Below, piece by piece: positions 48,751 to 56,904 of a stretch of DNA of 64,000 bases. Both the position numbers and the translations under genes were made by a program. The DNA comes from an uncultured Chloroflexota bacterium (GTDB lineage Bacteria; Chloroflexota; Dehalococcoidia; GIF9; AB-539-J10): NCBI GenBank assembly GCA_903884455.1, contig CAISEW010000037.1, positions 16,161-80,160 of the forward strand. Reading direction: 5' to 3'. Within the stretch, counting starts at the first letter, position 1. Every line of letters starts with the position of its first letter. Under the pieces are notes generated by a model, which had not been told where the DNA came from, did no database searches, and saw nothing but the letters and a program-made list of their open reading frames with translations.

Positions 48751-49995
48751 ATGAAAAACCAAAAGTGTAAGGGAATGCGGGACTTGCTCCCCCAGGACAT
48801 GTTGCGCTTTCGTCGTATTGAAGATACCTTCCGGACTTGTTGTCGTAACTGGGGCTACCAGGAAGTGAGGACGCCGACCTTGGAATATCTCTATTTGTTT
48901 ACAGCTACGGGAACACTTACTCCGAGCATGTTAAGCAAGGTATATTCCTTTCTCGATTGGGATGGCTGGAGTGGTGAGCGAGTCGTCTTGAGACCAGATG
49001 GCACTATTCCTGTAGCCAGACTCTACATCGACAATCTAAGTGAACAAGAATTAGTCAGGCTTTTCTATGTGACTAACATCTTCGCTTTCGAAGGAACCGG
49101 GAAAAAGAACAGGGAGCGATGGCAATGTGGTGCTGAGTTTTTCGGTGGTGCTAAATTGGCTCCGGATGTGGAGATAGTTCTGCTGGCTGAAGAGGTTATC
49201 CGCAGACTTGGCATCAGCAATGTCAGGCTGCAACTGTCCCATGCCGGCCTGGTGAAGGCATTGCTCAAAGAGTTTAATCTCAGCCCCGCTGAAGAAGCTA
49301 AGATGACGAACCGCATTTTAGAAGGAAATTGGCAAGCATTGACCAAGGCGAAATCCACTACTCCCGAAGTCGACAGGCTCATGGCTGCATTATTGGGCCT
49401 CAAGGGGAAATCGAGCAGCTTTCTACACAATGTAAAAGCTTCATTCCCCAAAGTTTCGCGGGACTTCAAGTCCAGCCTGGAGGACCTCTTAAGCATTACC
49501 ACATTACTGGATAATCTGAGTTGCAGCTATGAAATTGATATCGCAGCGATACATGGTTTTGAGTATTATACTGGGATCTGTTTTCAATTCCTGGCTGCTG
49601 GGGAAAAGATAGGTGGCGGAGGAAGATATGATAAGCTTGTGCCCCTTATGAATGGAGAGGACATCCCTGCCTGCGGATTTGCCTTATATGTGGACCCTAT
49701 AATGAAATTGCTGGCACTGGAGAAAGAGAAAAAGGGCAAATCTGGAATTTTAGTTAAAGGTAAGGAATTGGCTCCGGAGATAATAAAGGCGTGCTTTGCT
49801 GTGGCGGAATCGCTTCGTGATGCCGGACACTCGGCAGAGCTTGGCTTCACAGGTCAAGAAGAATCTAATTATAGGTGGGTCATCTTGATTTCGGGAAAGG
49901 AACCCTCTCCGTTTGTGCTCAAGGATTGCATACAAAAGCGACGGCGGGATGCCGCTTCTATGGCGGAGATTCTTAAAGTGGTAAGAGGAGGATGA
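48751..49995 (+). CDS. hisZ: ATP phosphoribosyltransferase regulatory subunit HisZ
   Basis: 414 residues, a HisRS-like catalytic-domain paralogue without the anticodon-binding domain signature of HisRS. 'GMRDLLPQDMLRFRRIEDTF' (about 8-27) and motif 2 'LRPDGTIPVARLY' are present. The histidine-binding 'HGFEYYTGICFQFLAAGEKIGGGGRYDKL' (about 266-294) is also there. It forms a complex with short-form HisG and makes it sensitive to His. Start ATG at 48751 lies about 10 bp after the -10 box. Its stop overlaps hisG by 4 bp. A true HisRS is ruled out mainly by context. Confidence 0.87.
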   Translation: MKNQKCKGMRDLLPQDMLRFRRIEDTFRTCCRNWGYQEVRTPTLEYLYLFTATGTLTPSMLSKVYSFLDWDGWSGERVVLRPDGTIPVARLYIDNLSEQELVRLFYVTNIFAFEGTGKKNRERWQCGAEFFGGAKLAPDVEIVLLAEEVIRRLGISNVRLQLSHAGLVKALLKEFNLSPAEEAKMTNRILEGNWQALTKAKSTTPEVDRLMAALLGLKGKSSSFLHNVKASFPKVSRDFKSSLEDLLSITTLLDNLSCSYEIDIAAIHGFEYYTGICFQFLAAGEKIGGGGRYDKLVPLMNGEDIPACGFALYVDPIMKLLALEKEKKGKSGILVKGKELAPEIIKACFAVAESLRDAGHSAELGFTGQEESNYRWVILISGKEPSPFVLKDCIQKRRRDAASMAEILKVVRGG

Positions 49996-51422
49996 AGGAC
50001 TACCAAGCCAGCTACATCAAACTCGCCCTCCCTAAAGGCAGGTTTCTATCGCCTACCGCTAGCTTGCTTGCCGAGATAGACGTGGGATTTGAGGGTTATA
50101 GCGATAAAGCAAAGCAATATCGCCTGCGCTCGGCAAGGTTTCCTAGTCTTTCCGCTAAAATACTTCAGGAAAAGGATATTCCTATACAGGTAGCTGTAGG
50201 GAATTACGACCTGGGTATTTGTGGTTTGGATTGGGTTGAAGAATTCCTGGTGAAATATCCTGCAGGAGCTCTGGTAAAAATAGCGAGTCTCAATTACGGA
50301 GAAGGCAGCGTACATGTGGTTACCAGTGCTCAAGCGGGGATAACCAGTCTCGATGAATTAGCAGCCCGGAGAAATGATTGTCGTATCGTGAGTGAGTACC
50401 CTAATCTGTCTGAGGCTTTTGCCTTAAATCTCAGAATGAGAAGGTTCAGGATTTTCCCGGTGTGGGGGGCTGCTGAAGCTTATCCCCCGGAAAATGCCGA
50501 TTTGGCAGTGCTCTGGGGAAGGAGTAGAGCACATATAGCAACTCAAGGCTTGATTCCTCTCGAAAAGTTACTCCCTGTCACTGCCTTTCTAATAGCAAAT
50601 CGAGAAAGCCTGGAGAACAAGGATTTGAGCCAGATATTGATGTGTTTTGACTCCAAGCTTAGCGCTGAGCCGCAGACACCAATAGAAAATGAGCTTAATA
50701 TCCGTAAGGAACTGAAGATTCCCCGTCCCTCGTGGCCGGCAAAGGAAATCAACTTGGCTTTGCCTGATGGACACCAGCAAGCATCTACTGCGCAGTTTTT
50801 GAAGCAAGCCGGGCTGACACTTCAGGGGTATTCTGAAGAGGGAGTGAGCCGCCGACCCTCCGCTGATTTAGACTGGCTGGGCATTAAAGTAATCAGGCCT
50901 CAGGATATGCCTCTGCAGGTAGCTAATGGCAATTTCGACTTAGCCATAACCGGTGAGGATTGGCTGCGGGAACACCTCTGTCGCTTCCCCTCAAGCCCGG
51001 TGAAAAAGTTGTTTGCTCTCGGCTTGGGCACCGTCAAAATCGTCGCTGCCGTGAGCCAGGAAATGCCTGCAACCGACATTGATGAATTAAGGTCGCTTGT
51101 TCAGAGCAATAAGTTCGCTCATCTAAAAGTAGCCTCGGAGTACATAAATATTGCCGACAAGTACCTTCGGGACAATCACATTAACCCCTACAAGCTAATT
51201 CCAACATGGGGGGCGAGCGAGGCTTTTTTACCCGAGGACGCCGATATGCTTATTGATAACACTCAGACAGGGAAGACTCTGGAGCAGCACCAATTAAAGA
51301 TTATTGATGTGCTATTTCGGTCTTCGGCTTGTCTAATTGCCAACAAAGATAGTCTGGCATCTTCCGATAAAAAAGAGAAAATGAAGTTTCTGACACAGAA
51401 ATTGAGGGCGGGGCTAAAGTAG
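49992..51422 (+). CDS. hisG: Tandem-duplicated short-form HisG (HisG-HisG fusion)
   Basis: 476 residues made of two HisG domains (about 9-225 and 252-476), each near the normal length of a short-form enzyme. Parallel blocks prove the duplication: 'YDLGICGLDWVEEF' with 'FDLAITGEDWLREH', and 'PVWGAAEAYPPENADL' with 'PTWGASEAFLPEDADM'. Domain 1 keeps the N-terminal 'LALPKGR' but lacks the PRPP loop ('VLWGRSRAHIATQG'). Domain 2 keeps the PRPP loop 'DNTQTGKTLEQ' but has 'LALPDGH' in place of KGR. Catalysis may need both. It commits ATP and PRPP to histidine synthesis together with HisZ. Confidence 0.88.
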   Translation: MKDYQASYIKLALPKGRFLSPTASLLAEIDVGFEGYSDKAKQYRLRSARFPSLSAKILQEKDIPIQVAVGNYDLGICGLDWVEEFLVKYPAGALVKIASLNYGEGSVHVVTSAQAGITSLDELAARRNDCRIVSEYPNLSEAFALNLRMRRFRIFPVWGAAEAYPPENADLAVLWGRSRAHIATQGLIPLEKLLPVTAFLIANRESLENKDLSQILMCFDSKLSAEPQTPIENELNIRKELKIPRPSWPAKEINLALPDGHQQASTAQFLKQAGLTLQGYSEEGVSRRPSADLDWLGIKVIRPQDMPLQVANGNFDLAITGEDWLREHLCRFPSSPVKKLFALGLGTVKIVAAVSQEMPATDIDELRSLVQSNKFAHLKVASEYINIADKYLRDNHINPYKLIPTWGASEAFLPEDADMLIDNTQTGKTLEQHQLKIIDVLFRSSACLIANKDSLASSDKKEKMKFLTQKLRAGLK

Positions 51423-51424
51423 GT

Positions 51425-51500
51425 AAAAAGGTAAAATGCAAAAGTCGAAAATACAGAGCAAAAATAAAAAAGTTTTGTTTTTTGACTTTTGGTTTTAGTT
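51425..51500. repeat. AT-rich repeat between hisG and hisD
   Basis: Words such as 'GGTAAAATGCAAAAGTC' and 'TTTTTTGACTTTTGGTTTTAG' form a loose inverted structure. It resembles 9805-9900. It inserts about 80 bp in an otherwise overlapping operon. Confidence 0.6.
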
Positions 51501-51503
51501 GAT

Positions 51504-52898
51504 ATGAAAAGAGTCAAAGGATTCAATAAAGCAAGGCGATTACTGACCAGGGAAAATTTCTGGGAGTCTTTCACCACCACACCAAGACTACGAGCTCAAA
51601 TAAAGCAGGTCTTTGGCGAAGCGCTTTCAGTTCAAGAAGTGGTCGACCGTATCATCGGGGAAGTTCGGTATAAAGGTGATAATGCCCTTTTTGATTACAC
51701 CGAAAAACTGGATGGGGTGCGACTGGATTCCCTTGAAGTGGATAGACGGGAAGTTGTTGCCGCTTATGACATAATAAATAAGAAGGTTATCTCGGCCCTC
51801 GAATTCGCAGCCAGAAGAATATGGGACTTCCATCTTGCCTGTGAGTACAAAACCGGCCTAATTCCTATCGACAGGCACCTAGGGCAACAGATTCTGCCCT
51901 TACAAAAGGTCGGCTTATATGTGCCTGGTGGCAGTGCTGCCTATCCATCTACAGTGCTGATGATGGCTATACCAGCCAAAGTGGCCGGTGTTGAGGAAAT
52001 CATTATGGTTTCACCGCCCGGTAAGGATGGCCGGATTCCGGCCCCCACGTTAGTCGCCGCCGACATTGCCAAAGTCAACCGCATTTTTAAGCTTGGCGGT
52101 GCTCAGGCTATTGCAGCATTAGCTTTTGGTACTGAATCAATACCCAGAGTGGATAAAATTTGCGGTCCGGGGAACATCTTCGTGACCCTGGCTAAGAAGA
52201 TGGTTTATGGCACAGTGGACATTGATGGTCTCAAGGGTCCCAGCGAGATAATAATTGTCGCCGATGAGAAAACCAACCCTGCTCTTTGTGCCGCCGACCT
52301 CCTGGCCCAGGCTGAACATGACCCGCTGGCTTCGGTAATTTTAATCACCACTTCGGCTGACCTGGCTGACCAGGTAGACAAAGAAATTGAGATACAACTG
52401 GGGAAATTAAAGCGGCGTTCTATTATTAGAAAGGCTATTGATGCCGGAATGCTTGTGCTTGTCGATGACATGGCCCAAGCAGTAGAGTTGGTCAATCTAT
52501 TCGCTCCTGAGCATCTCTCCCTTATGACATCCGACGCTTCGGCTTTAGTCCCCAAAATTCGCAATGCCGGCTGTATTTTTGTAGGCGAGAACTCGCCTGT
52601 CGTTCTCGGTGATTATGTTGCCGGTCCCAGCCATGTCTTGCCCACCGGAGGCAGCGCTCGTTTCGGTTCTCCTCTGGGCGTTGCGGACTTCCTCAAGGTT
52701 AGCAATATCATTGCCTTGGACAAGCCTGCCATGCGGGAACTGAGCCAGGCCGCTGTGGTAATAGCTAAAGCTGAAGGGCTCGATGCCCACGCCCAGGCTG
52801 TAGCCCTCCGTGTCATTGCGACTCTGAGTAAAACGAAGAGGAAGCAATCTCGAAGGTCTCCCTCGATGAGAGAGAGTGAGGGTAAAAAGCTGAAATGA
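51504..52898 (+). CDS. hisD: Histidinol dehydrogenase HisD (with repeat-encoded tail)
   Basis: 464 residues from the ATG at 51504. '[23 protein letters not shown]' (about 138-160), '[14 protein letters not shown]' and '[24 protein letters not shown]' carry zinc and active-site positions. It oxidises histidinol to His in two NAD steps. Family members end shortly after the '[13 protein letters not shown]' helix. Here about 27 more residues follow, rich in Lys, Arg and Ser ('[19 protein letters not shown]'), coded by a dispersed repeat at 52812-52851. The stop overlaps hisC by 4 bp. Confidence 0.92.
   Translation: MKRVKGFNKARRLLTRENFWESFTTTPRLRAQIKQVFGEALSVQEVVDRIIGEVRYKGDNALFDYTEKLDGVRLDSLEVDRREVVAAYDIINKKVISALEFAARRIWDFHLACEYKTGLIPIDRHLGQQILPLQKVGLYVPGGSAAYPSTVLMMAIPAKVAGVEEIIMVSPPGKDGRIPAPTLVAADIAKVNRIFKLGGAQAIAALAFGTESIPRVDKICGPGNIFVTLAKKMVYGTVDIDGLKGPSEIIIVADEKTNPALCAADLLAQAEHDPLASVILITTSADLADQVDKEIEIQLGKLKRRSIIRKAIDAGMLVLVDDMAQAVELVNLFAPEHLSLMTSDASALVPKIRNAGCIFVGENSPVVLGDYVAGPSHVLPTGGSARFGSPLGVADFLKVSNIIALDKPAMRELSQAAVVIAKAEGLDAHAQAVALRVIATLSKTKRKQSRRSPSMRESEGKKLK
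52812..52851. repeat. Dispersed hairpin repeat inside the 3' end of hisD
   Basis: Begins GTCATTGCGACTCTGAG and ends GAAGCAATCTC, the same ends as the intergenic units. It is read in frame with hisD. Confidence 0.8.
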
Positions 52899-53983
52899 AC
52901 ATCGAAAAACTTATTAGGCCTGAGCTCGTGACCATGAAGAGTTACACCCCAATCGAGCCTACGGAAGTTTTGAGCCAGCAAGCCGAATTGCCTTCGGATA
53001 AAGTAATAAAGCTTGATGGCAACGAGAATCCTTATGGCTGTTCCCCCACGGTCTATCAAGCTCTAGCCACTTATCCTCATTATCATAATTACCCCGACCC
53101 GGAGCAGAGGGAGCTACGGAAGGCTTTAGAAGAATATACGGGTTTAGGACGCCAGCACATTGTTTGCGGCATGGGCAGTGATGAACTTATTGACCTTATC
53201 CTCAGGCTTTTCCTCAAGCCCGGAGACGAGGTTATCAATTGTCCACCGACGTTTGGCATGTATCTCTTTAGCACCGATGTTTGTGGAGGTTGGGTAGTTG
53301 ATGTGCCCAGAAGCGAAGATTTTGCCCTTAATATGACCGGTATAAAGAAGGCATTGACCAGGAGAACAAAGGTCATTTTTGTTGCCTCGCCCAATAATCC
53401 CACCGGCAACAGTACCCCTGAGAGGGAAATTATGGAGCTTGTTGATACGGGGAAGATTATTGTCGTGGACGAAGCCTATTTTGAATTCAGCAATGTGACT
53501 GTGGCTAACCTGGTGCCCTCTTACCCTAACTTGATAGTTTTACGCACCTTCAGCAAATGGGCCGGGCTAGCCGGCTTAAGGATAGGCTACGGCTTTTTCC
53601 CGATAGAAATTGCTGATTATCTGATGAAGATTAAGCAGCCCTATAATACCAATGCCGCAGCCCAGGTTGCGGTGCTGGCTTCCCTGGCCGATGTAGAGTA
53701 TCTTCGTCTTAATGTTATGAAGATGGTCATGGAACGGCAACGATTATTCGGCAAACTGAAGGAACTGAATTGGCTAAGACCTTACCCCTCCCAGGCTAAT
53801 TTTATCCTCTGTTCTCTGCCCAAAGGAGAAGCCAAAGAAATCTGGCAACAACTGCGGAAGAAAGGCATCTTTGTTCGCTATTTTGATACTCCTGGACTAA
53901 AAGATTGCCTGCGAATCAGCGTAGGCAGACCTGAGGATACTGATGCTCTGGTTAAGGCATTAAAGGAGGTTAAACATGACTGA
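52895..53983 (+). CDS. hisC: Histidinol-phosphate aminotransferase HisC
   Basis: 362 residues, PLP fold type I. 'KLDGNENPYGCSPTVYQAL' (about 37-55), 'SPNNPTGNSTPEREIMEL' and the PLP lysine in 'RTFSKWAGLAGLRIGYGFFP' (about 215-234) are typical. It makes histidinol phosphate from imidazole-acetol phosphate. It overlaps both hisD (4 bp) and hisB (8 bp). Confidence 0.92.
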   Translation: MNIEKLIRPELVTMKSYTPIEPTEVLSQQAELPSDKVIKLDGNENPYGCSPTVYQALATYPHYHNYPDPEQRELRKALEEYTGLGRQHIVCGMGSDELIDLILRLFLKPGDEVINCPPTFGMYLFSTDVCGGWVVDVPRSEDFALNMTGIKKALTRRTKVIFVASPNNPTGNSTPEREIMELVDTGKIIVVDEAYFEFSNVTVANLVPSYPNLIVLRTFSKWAGLAGLRIGYGFFPIEIADYLMKIKQPYNTNAAAQVAVLASLADVEYLRLNVMKMVMERQRLFGKLKELNWLRPYPSQANFILCSLPKGEAKEIWQQLRKKGIFVRYFDTPGLKDCLRISVGRPEDTDALVKALKEVKHD

Positions 53984-54566
53984 AAGAAAAGCAAAAGTAG
54001 TTCGTGAGACTGCCGAGACGACCGTCAGGGTGGAGCTCAACATTGACGGCAGCGGACAATTTCAAATCACCACCGGCATAAGGATGTTCGACCACCTCCT
54101 TAGCCAGCTAGCCCAGCACGGAGTATTTGACATAAAAATCTCAGCCTCGGGTCCCGACCAGCACCACGTAGTGGAGGATGTGGCTATTTCCTTGGGCAAA
54201 GCTCTTAACCAGGCGTTAGGAAAAAAGCAAGGCATTGTTCGTATGGCACATGCTATCGTGCCTATGGATGAAGCTCTGGCAGCGGTGGCTGTGGATATCG
54301 GGGGCAGGGTCTACAACACAATCGAGGCCGACTTTAACGAAGCCAACATAGGTGACCTGGACGCTGATTTAGTCCGCCATTTCCTGGTCTCCCTTGCCTC
54401 CGAAGCTAAAATTAACCTCCACGCCAAAGTGCTCAGCGGCATCAACGACCACCACAAAGCCGAAGCCCTATTCAAAGCCCTGGGCCGAGCCCTGGACTCA
54501 GCCACCCGCATTGACGAGCGCATTCTGGGCAGAGTCCCCAGCACTAAAGAGGTTATCGAGGGGTAG
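53976..54566 (+). CDS. hisB: Imidazoleglycerol-phosphate dehydratase HisB
   Basis: 196 residues. 'IRMFDHLLSQLAQHGVFDI' (about 33-51), 'DQHHVVEDVAISLGKAL' (about 61-77) and 'NDHHKAEALFKALGRAL' (about 155-171) give the manganese-binding His/Glu sets. It is the single-function bacterial form. It is the last his gene here; hisH, hisA, hisF and hisIE are not in the window, so the pathway is split over the genome. The stretch 54567-54717 after it contains a near-perfect 18-bp inverted repeat near 54580-54600 but no gene. Confidence 0.93.
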   Translation: MTERKAKVVRETAETTVRVELNIDGSGQFQITTGIRMFDHLLSQLAQHGVFDIKISASGPDQHHVVEDVAISLGKALNQALGKKQGIVRMAHAIVPMDEALAAVAVDIGGRVYNTIEADFNEANIGDLDADLVRHFLVSLASEAKINLHAKVLSGINDHHKAEALFKALGRALDSATRIDERILGRVPSTKEVIEG

Positions 54567-54717
54567 GTAGACAATTGGGCAGGTTTCGAAGCCTGCGTGG
54601 GGAGCAGGTTTTGGGGTTCCGAACTTGGACAGATACAAGATAGCCCGAACTAGGGTCTGTTGGAGTGATGAAGGAGAGCTGGCTTCACAGCCCGATAAAG
54701 CTTAGACAGGATCGGAT

Positions 54718-55338
54718 ATGTCAAAATCGTTTACTATCGCCTCGGATAATCGAGTCAAAAGATTGCTTGCGATAGCCAAGAGACATTTGGGCTATATTGC
54801 GAAGTCTCGCTCAAAGACAATTATTGTGCCCGGGGATCTCAAACTTGACCATGCTATCGTGGCTAGTATATTCTCTGCCGCAGCTGTCGAAGCGGGGCTA
54901 AACCTGTTTATTAGCATTCCTATTCTGTTCGTTAAGGATGAAAATGTTCGGAGATTCTTCGGCATGTTAGTAACGAAATACTCACGACTTTCAGTGAGGC
55001 AAAAAATTGAATTCGCATGTGAGTTTTGCCCCCAGATTAAACAGGATAAAGCACTACTCAAAAGGGTACGTGCTCTCCTTGAATACCGAAATTCAGTCCT
55101 TCATTCCTCCCAGGAATATGCAGAGCCCTTGGGACTTCCAGATTTGGATTTCAAAGAGTTGCCTAGCAGGATTACGGAAGAGGATCTCATTCCACATCCA
55201 CAATTGTTATCACGAGGGACTTCATCAGCGGGAATAGAAGAAGCATTCCAACACTATCAGACCGCCTCAGATTTTCTAAGTAAGCTGATCGTGTATGATC
55301 AAGAGGTTGAAGACAGCACTTCGGCTAACGGAGGATAG
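54718..55338 (+). CDS. HEPN-like protein of unknown role
   Basis: 206 residues, mostly helical, no membrane span. 'LLEYRNSVLHSSQEYAEPLG' (about 121-140) contains RNSVLH, an Rx4H motif of the kind found in HEPN ribonucleases. The first 60 residues ('NRVKRLLAIAKRHLGYIAKSRSKTIIVPGDLKLDHAIVAS') may be the oligomer helix pair. HEPN proteins are toxins or RNA-processing factors in defence systems. It lies between his and HicBA genes with no obvious antitoxin partner. The similarity is motif-level only. Confidence 0.5.
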   Translation: MSKSFTIASDNRVKRLLAIAKRHLGYIAKSRSKTIIVPGDLKLDHAIVASIFSAAAVEAGLNLFISIPILFVKDENVRRFFGMLVTKYSRLSVRQKIEFACEFCPQIKQDKALLKRVRALLEYRNSVLHSSQEYAEPLGLPDLDFKELPSRITEEDLIPHPQLLSRGTSSAGIEEAFQHYQTASDFLSKLIVYDQEVEDSTSANGG

Positions 55339-55457
55339 CGACAATGCCTAAGCTGTGTTCCGTCACCGGGGGCTATACGTATCAAGTTAGACGCATTGAT
55401 AGGTAGGCTTTTTCTGGTTAGCGATCGGTAAAGTGACGAATAGCCAGAAGTCCACAA

Positions 55458-55482
55458 AAGTTCGGATTTTCCCCCACCCTCT
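55458..55482 (+). repeat. 'AAGTTCGGATTT' direct repeat, left of hicBA
   Basis: AAAGTTCGGATTTTCCCCCA; a similar copy is at 56029-56053 and a shorter inverted copy (TTCCGAACTT) near 54636-54645. Confidence 0.6.
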
Positions 55483-55534
55483 AGGGCAAGTGCTTCCTCT
55501 GCCACTGTGCTATAATCAGAGCCAGGGGCAATAA

Positions 55535-55747
55535 ATGGAATATACCGTTATCATGAGAAAGGCACCTGATGGATTCTATATAGCCAGTTGTCCTGTGCTT
55601 CCAGAAGCGAAGGCTCAGGGTGAAACATACGAGGAGTGTCTGGCTAATATCAAGGAAGTGCTTGGGCTTTGCCTTGAATGCCGAAAAGAGCGGGGTGAGG
55701 AAATCCCGCAGGAAATTGACACAAAGAAGGTTATTGTCGCCATATGA
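55535..55747 (+). CDS. hicB: HicB-family antitoxin
   Basis: 70 residues. 'YTVIMRKAPDGFYIASCPVLPEAKAQGETYEECLANIKEVLGLCLE' is the partly degenerate RNase-H-like fold of HicB. It lacks a clear C-terminal DNA-binding domain, as in the short HicB class. A TATAAT box lies about 20 bp before the ATG. It precedes and overlaps hicA by 4 bp; antitoxin-first order is common for this class. It should bind and silence HicA. Confidence 0.85.
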   Translation: MEYTVIMRKAPDGFYIASCPVLPEAKAQGETYEECLANIKEVLGLCLECRKERGEEIPQEIDTKKVIVAI

Positions 55748-55977
55748 CAAGGCTACCTCCCTTTAAAGCCAGGGAGGTGATTAAGGGGCTTCAAGCATTG
55801 GGGTTTGAGAGGATTCGACAAAAGGGTAGTCACGCTATATTTCATCACGAAGATTGTCGCAGGTCTCCTGTCCCGATTCATCCGACTAAAACCATTAGCC
55901 CCTACTTGCTTTCCGATATTCTCAAGCAGCTTGAAATTGAAGATGACGAGTTCTTGCGAGCTGCAGGCCGGAGATAG
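55744..55977 (+). CDS. hicA: HicA-family mRNA-interferase toxin
   Basis: 77 residues. 'FKAREVIKGLQALGFERIRQKGSHAIFHHED' (about 7-37) is the double-stranded RNA-binding-like HicA fold, with the catalytic His in 'GSHAIF'. 'PVPIHPTKTISPYLLSDILKQLEI' completes the domain. It cleaves mRNAs when freed from HicB. Confidence 0.88.
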   Translation: MTRLPPFKAREVIKGLQALGFERIRQKGSHAIFHHEDCRRSPVPIHPTKTISPYLLSDILKQLEIEDDEFLRAAGRR

Positions 55978-56028
55978 TGGGTGATACCTTTCTTTACTGC
56001 CAATCCGACGATAAACCAGACATCGCAG

Positions 56029-56053
56029 TAAGTTCGGATTTCCCCCTACTCGG
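56029..56053 (+). repeat. 'AAGTTCGGATTT' direct repeat, right of hicBA
   Basis: TAAGTTCGGATTTCCCCCTA; matches 55458-55482 over about 17 of 20 bases. Confidence 0.6.
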
Positions 56054-56120
56054 GGAGCAGATTTGCCTTTTCCGAAGCTGATAGATAGAAAAATGTGACC
56101 TAAGCTTAACGGCGGAGCAG

Positions 56121-56831
56121 ATGAAAGTTCTGAAGGAAAGCGAATATACCTATTTGCAAGCAAAGTACAAGCGGAACAGAAAGTGGTGCATTATATTCTC
56201 AGCCGCGAGTATTCCTGCATTTATCTTGGGAGCTTACCTTGCTCAATTGATAGTCTTGTTTGTAGGTTTGATATTGTTAGGCGTTGGGGTGACATATTTG
56301 AGTCGCTCGCTTTCGTATAGGGCCGGCATTCAGGGCGAGAAAGCAGTGGTGGAAGCCCTCCAAGAGCTAGATGACTCCTACTATCTAATCAACGACATCA
56401 TGGTAGGCGAGAAGAGGGGCAATATTGACCATGTGCTGCTGAGCCCCAAGGGCATATTTGTTATCGAGACTAAGAACTACACTGGTGATGTTCGATGCGA
56501 GGGGGATCGTTGGAGTAAAAAAGGAGAACGCAGGCTCTATGAGATACGCAGCGTCAGCAGACAGGCAACTAACAACGCGAATTACTTGAGTGGCCTGATA
56601 CGTAGAGAGCTCAATCTCCGTATACCGATTAGGCCTATCTGCGTATTTACGAATCCCCGGGTGGAGTTGAAGCTCCGCAAGCCTACTCTACCAGTCTTGC
56701 GGTTACCTGAGTTAGCCAAATTTGTCAGAGCGGCTCCACCTCTGCCCACCCTCACAGACTCTGAGATACAAGCTGTTTCTGAATGTATGCTCGGAAAGCC
56801 CTACAAAGAAGGCGTAGCAGCTAGTGAGTGA
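56121..56831 (+). CDS. NERD-domain membrane-anchored nuclease-like protein
   Basis: 236 residues. Two membrane helices (about 23-70) are followed by the NERD domain: 'AGIQGEKAVVEALQEL' (about 73-88), 'NIDHVLLSPKGIFVIETKNYTGDV' (about 110-133). The Asp and ExK residues are those of the PD-(D/E)xK-like nuclease fold. NERD proteins are proposed DNA-processing nucleases; their role is unsettled. It lies in a small accessory patch with HEPN-like and HicBA genes, so a defence link is possible. Confidence 0.85.
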   Translation: MKVLKESEYTYLQAKYKRNRKWCIIFSAASIPAFILGAYLAQLIVLFVGLILLGVGVTYLSRSLSYRAGIQGEKAVVEALQELDDSYYLINDIMVGEKRGNIDHVLLSPKGIFVIETKNYTGDVRCEGDRWSKKGERRLYEIRSVSRQATNNANYLSGLIRRELNLRIPIRPICVFTNPRVELKLRKPTLPVLRLPELAKFVRAAPPLPTLTDSEIQAVSECMLGKPYKEGVAASE

Positions 56832-56904
56832 AATATGTGGCAGGGGGCAGCACACTGATTTCTACTTCGATAGTCAGGATGCTTCTGTCTTAATGACACG
56901 AAGG

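Noticed and set aside
54567-54717. tRNA or riboswitch after hisB
   Set aside because: An 18-bp near-perfect inverted repeat is present, but no cloverleaf, T-loop or known aptamer motif could be fitted.
54718-56831. A complete named defence system
   Set aside because: HicBA is a plain toxin-antitoxin pair, the HEPN assignment rests on one motif, and NERD proteins have no proven defence role.
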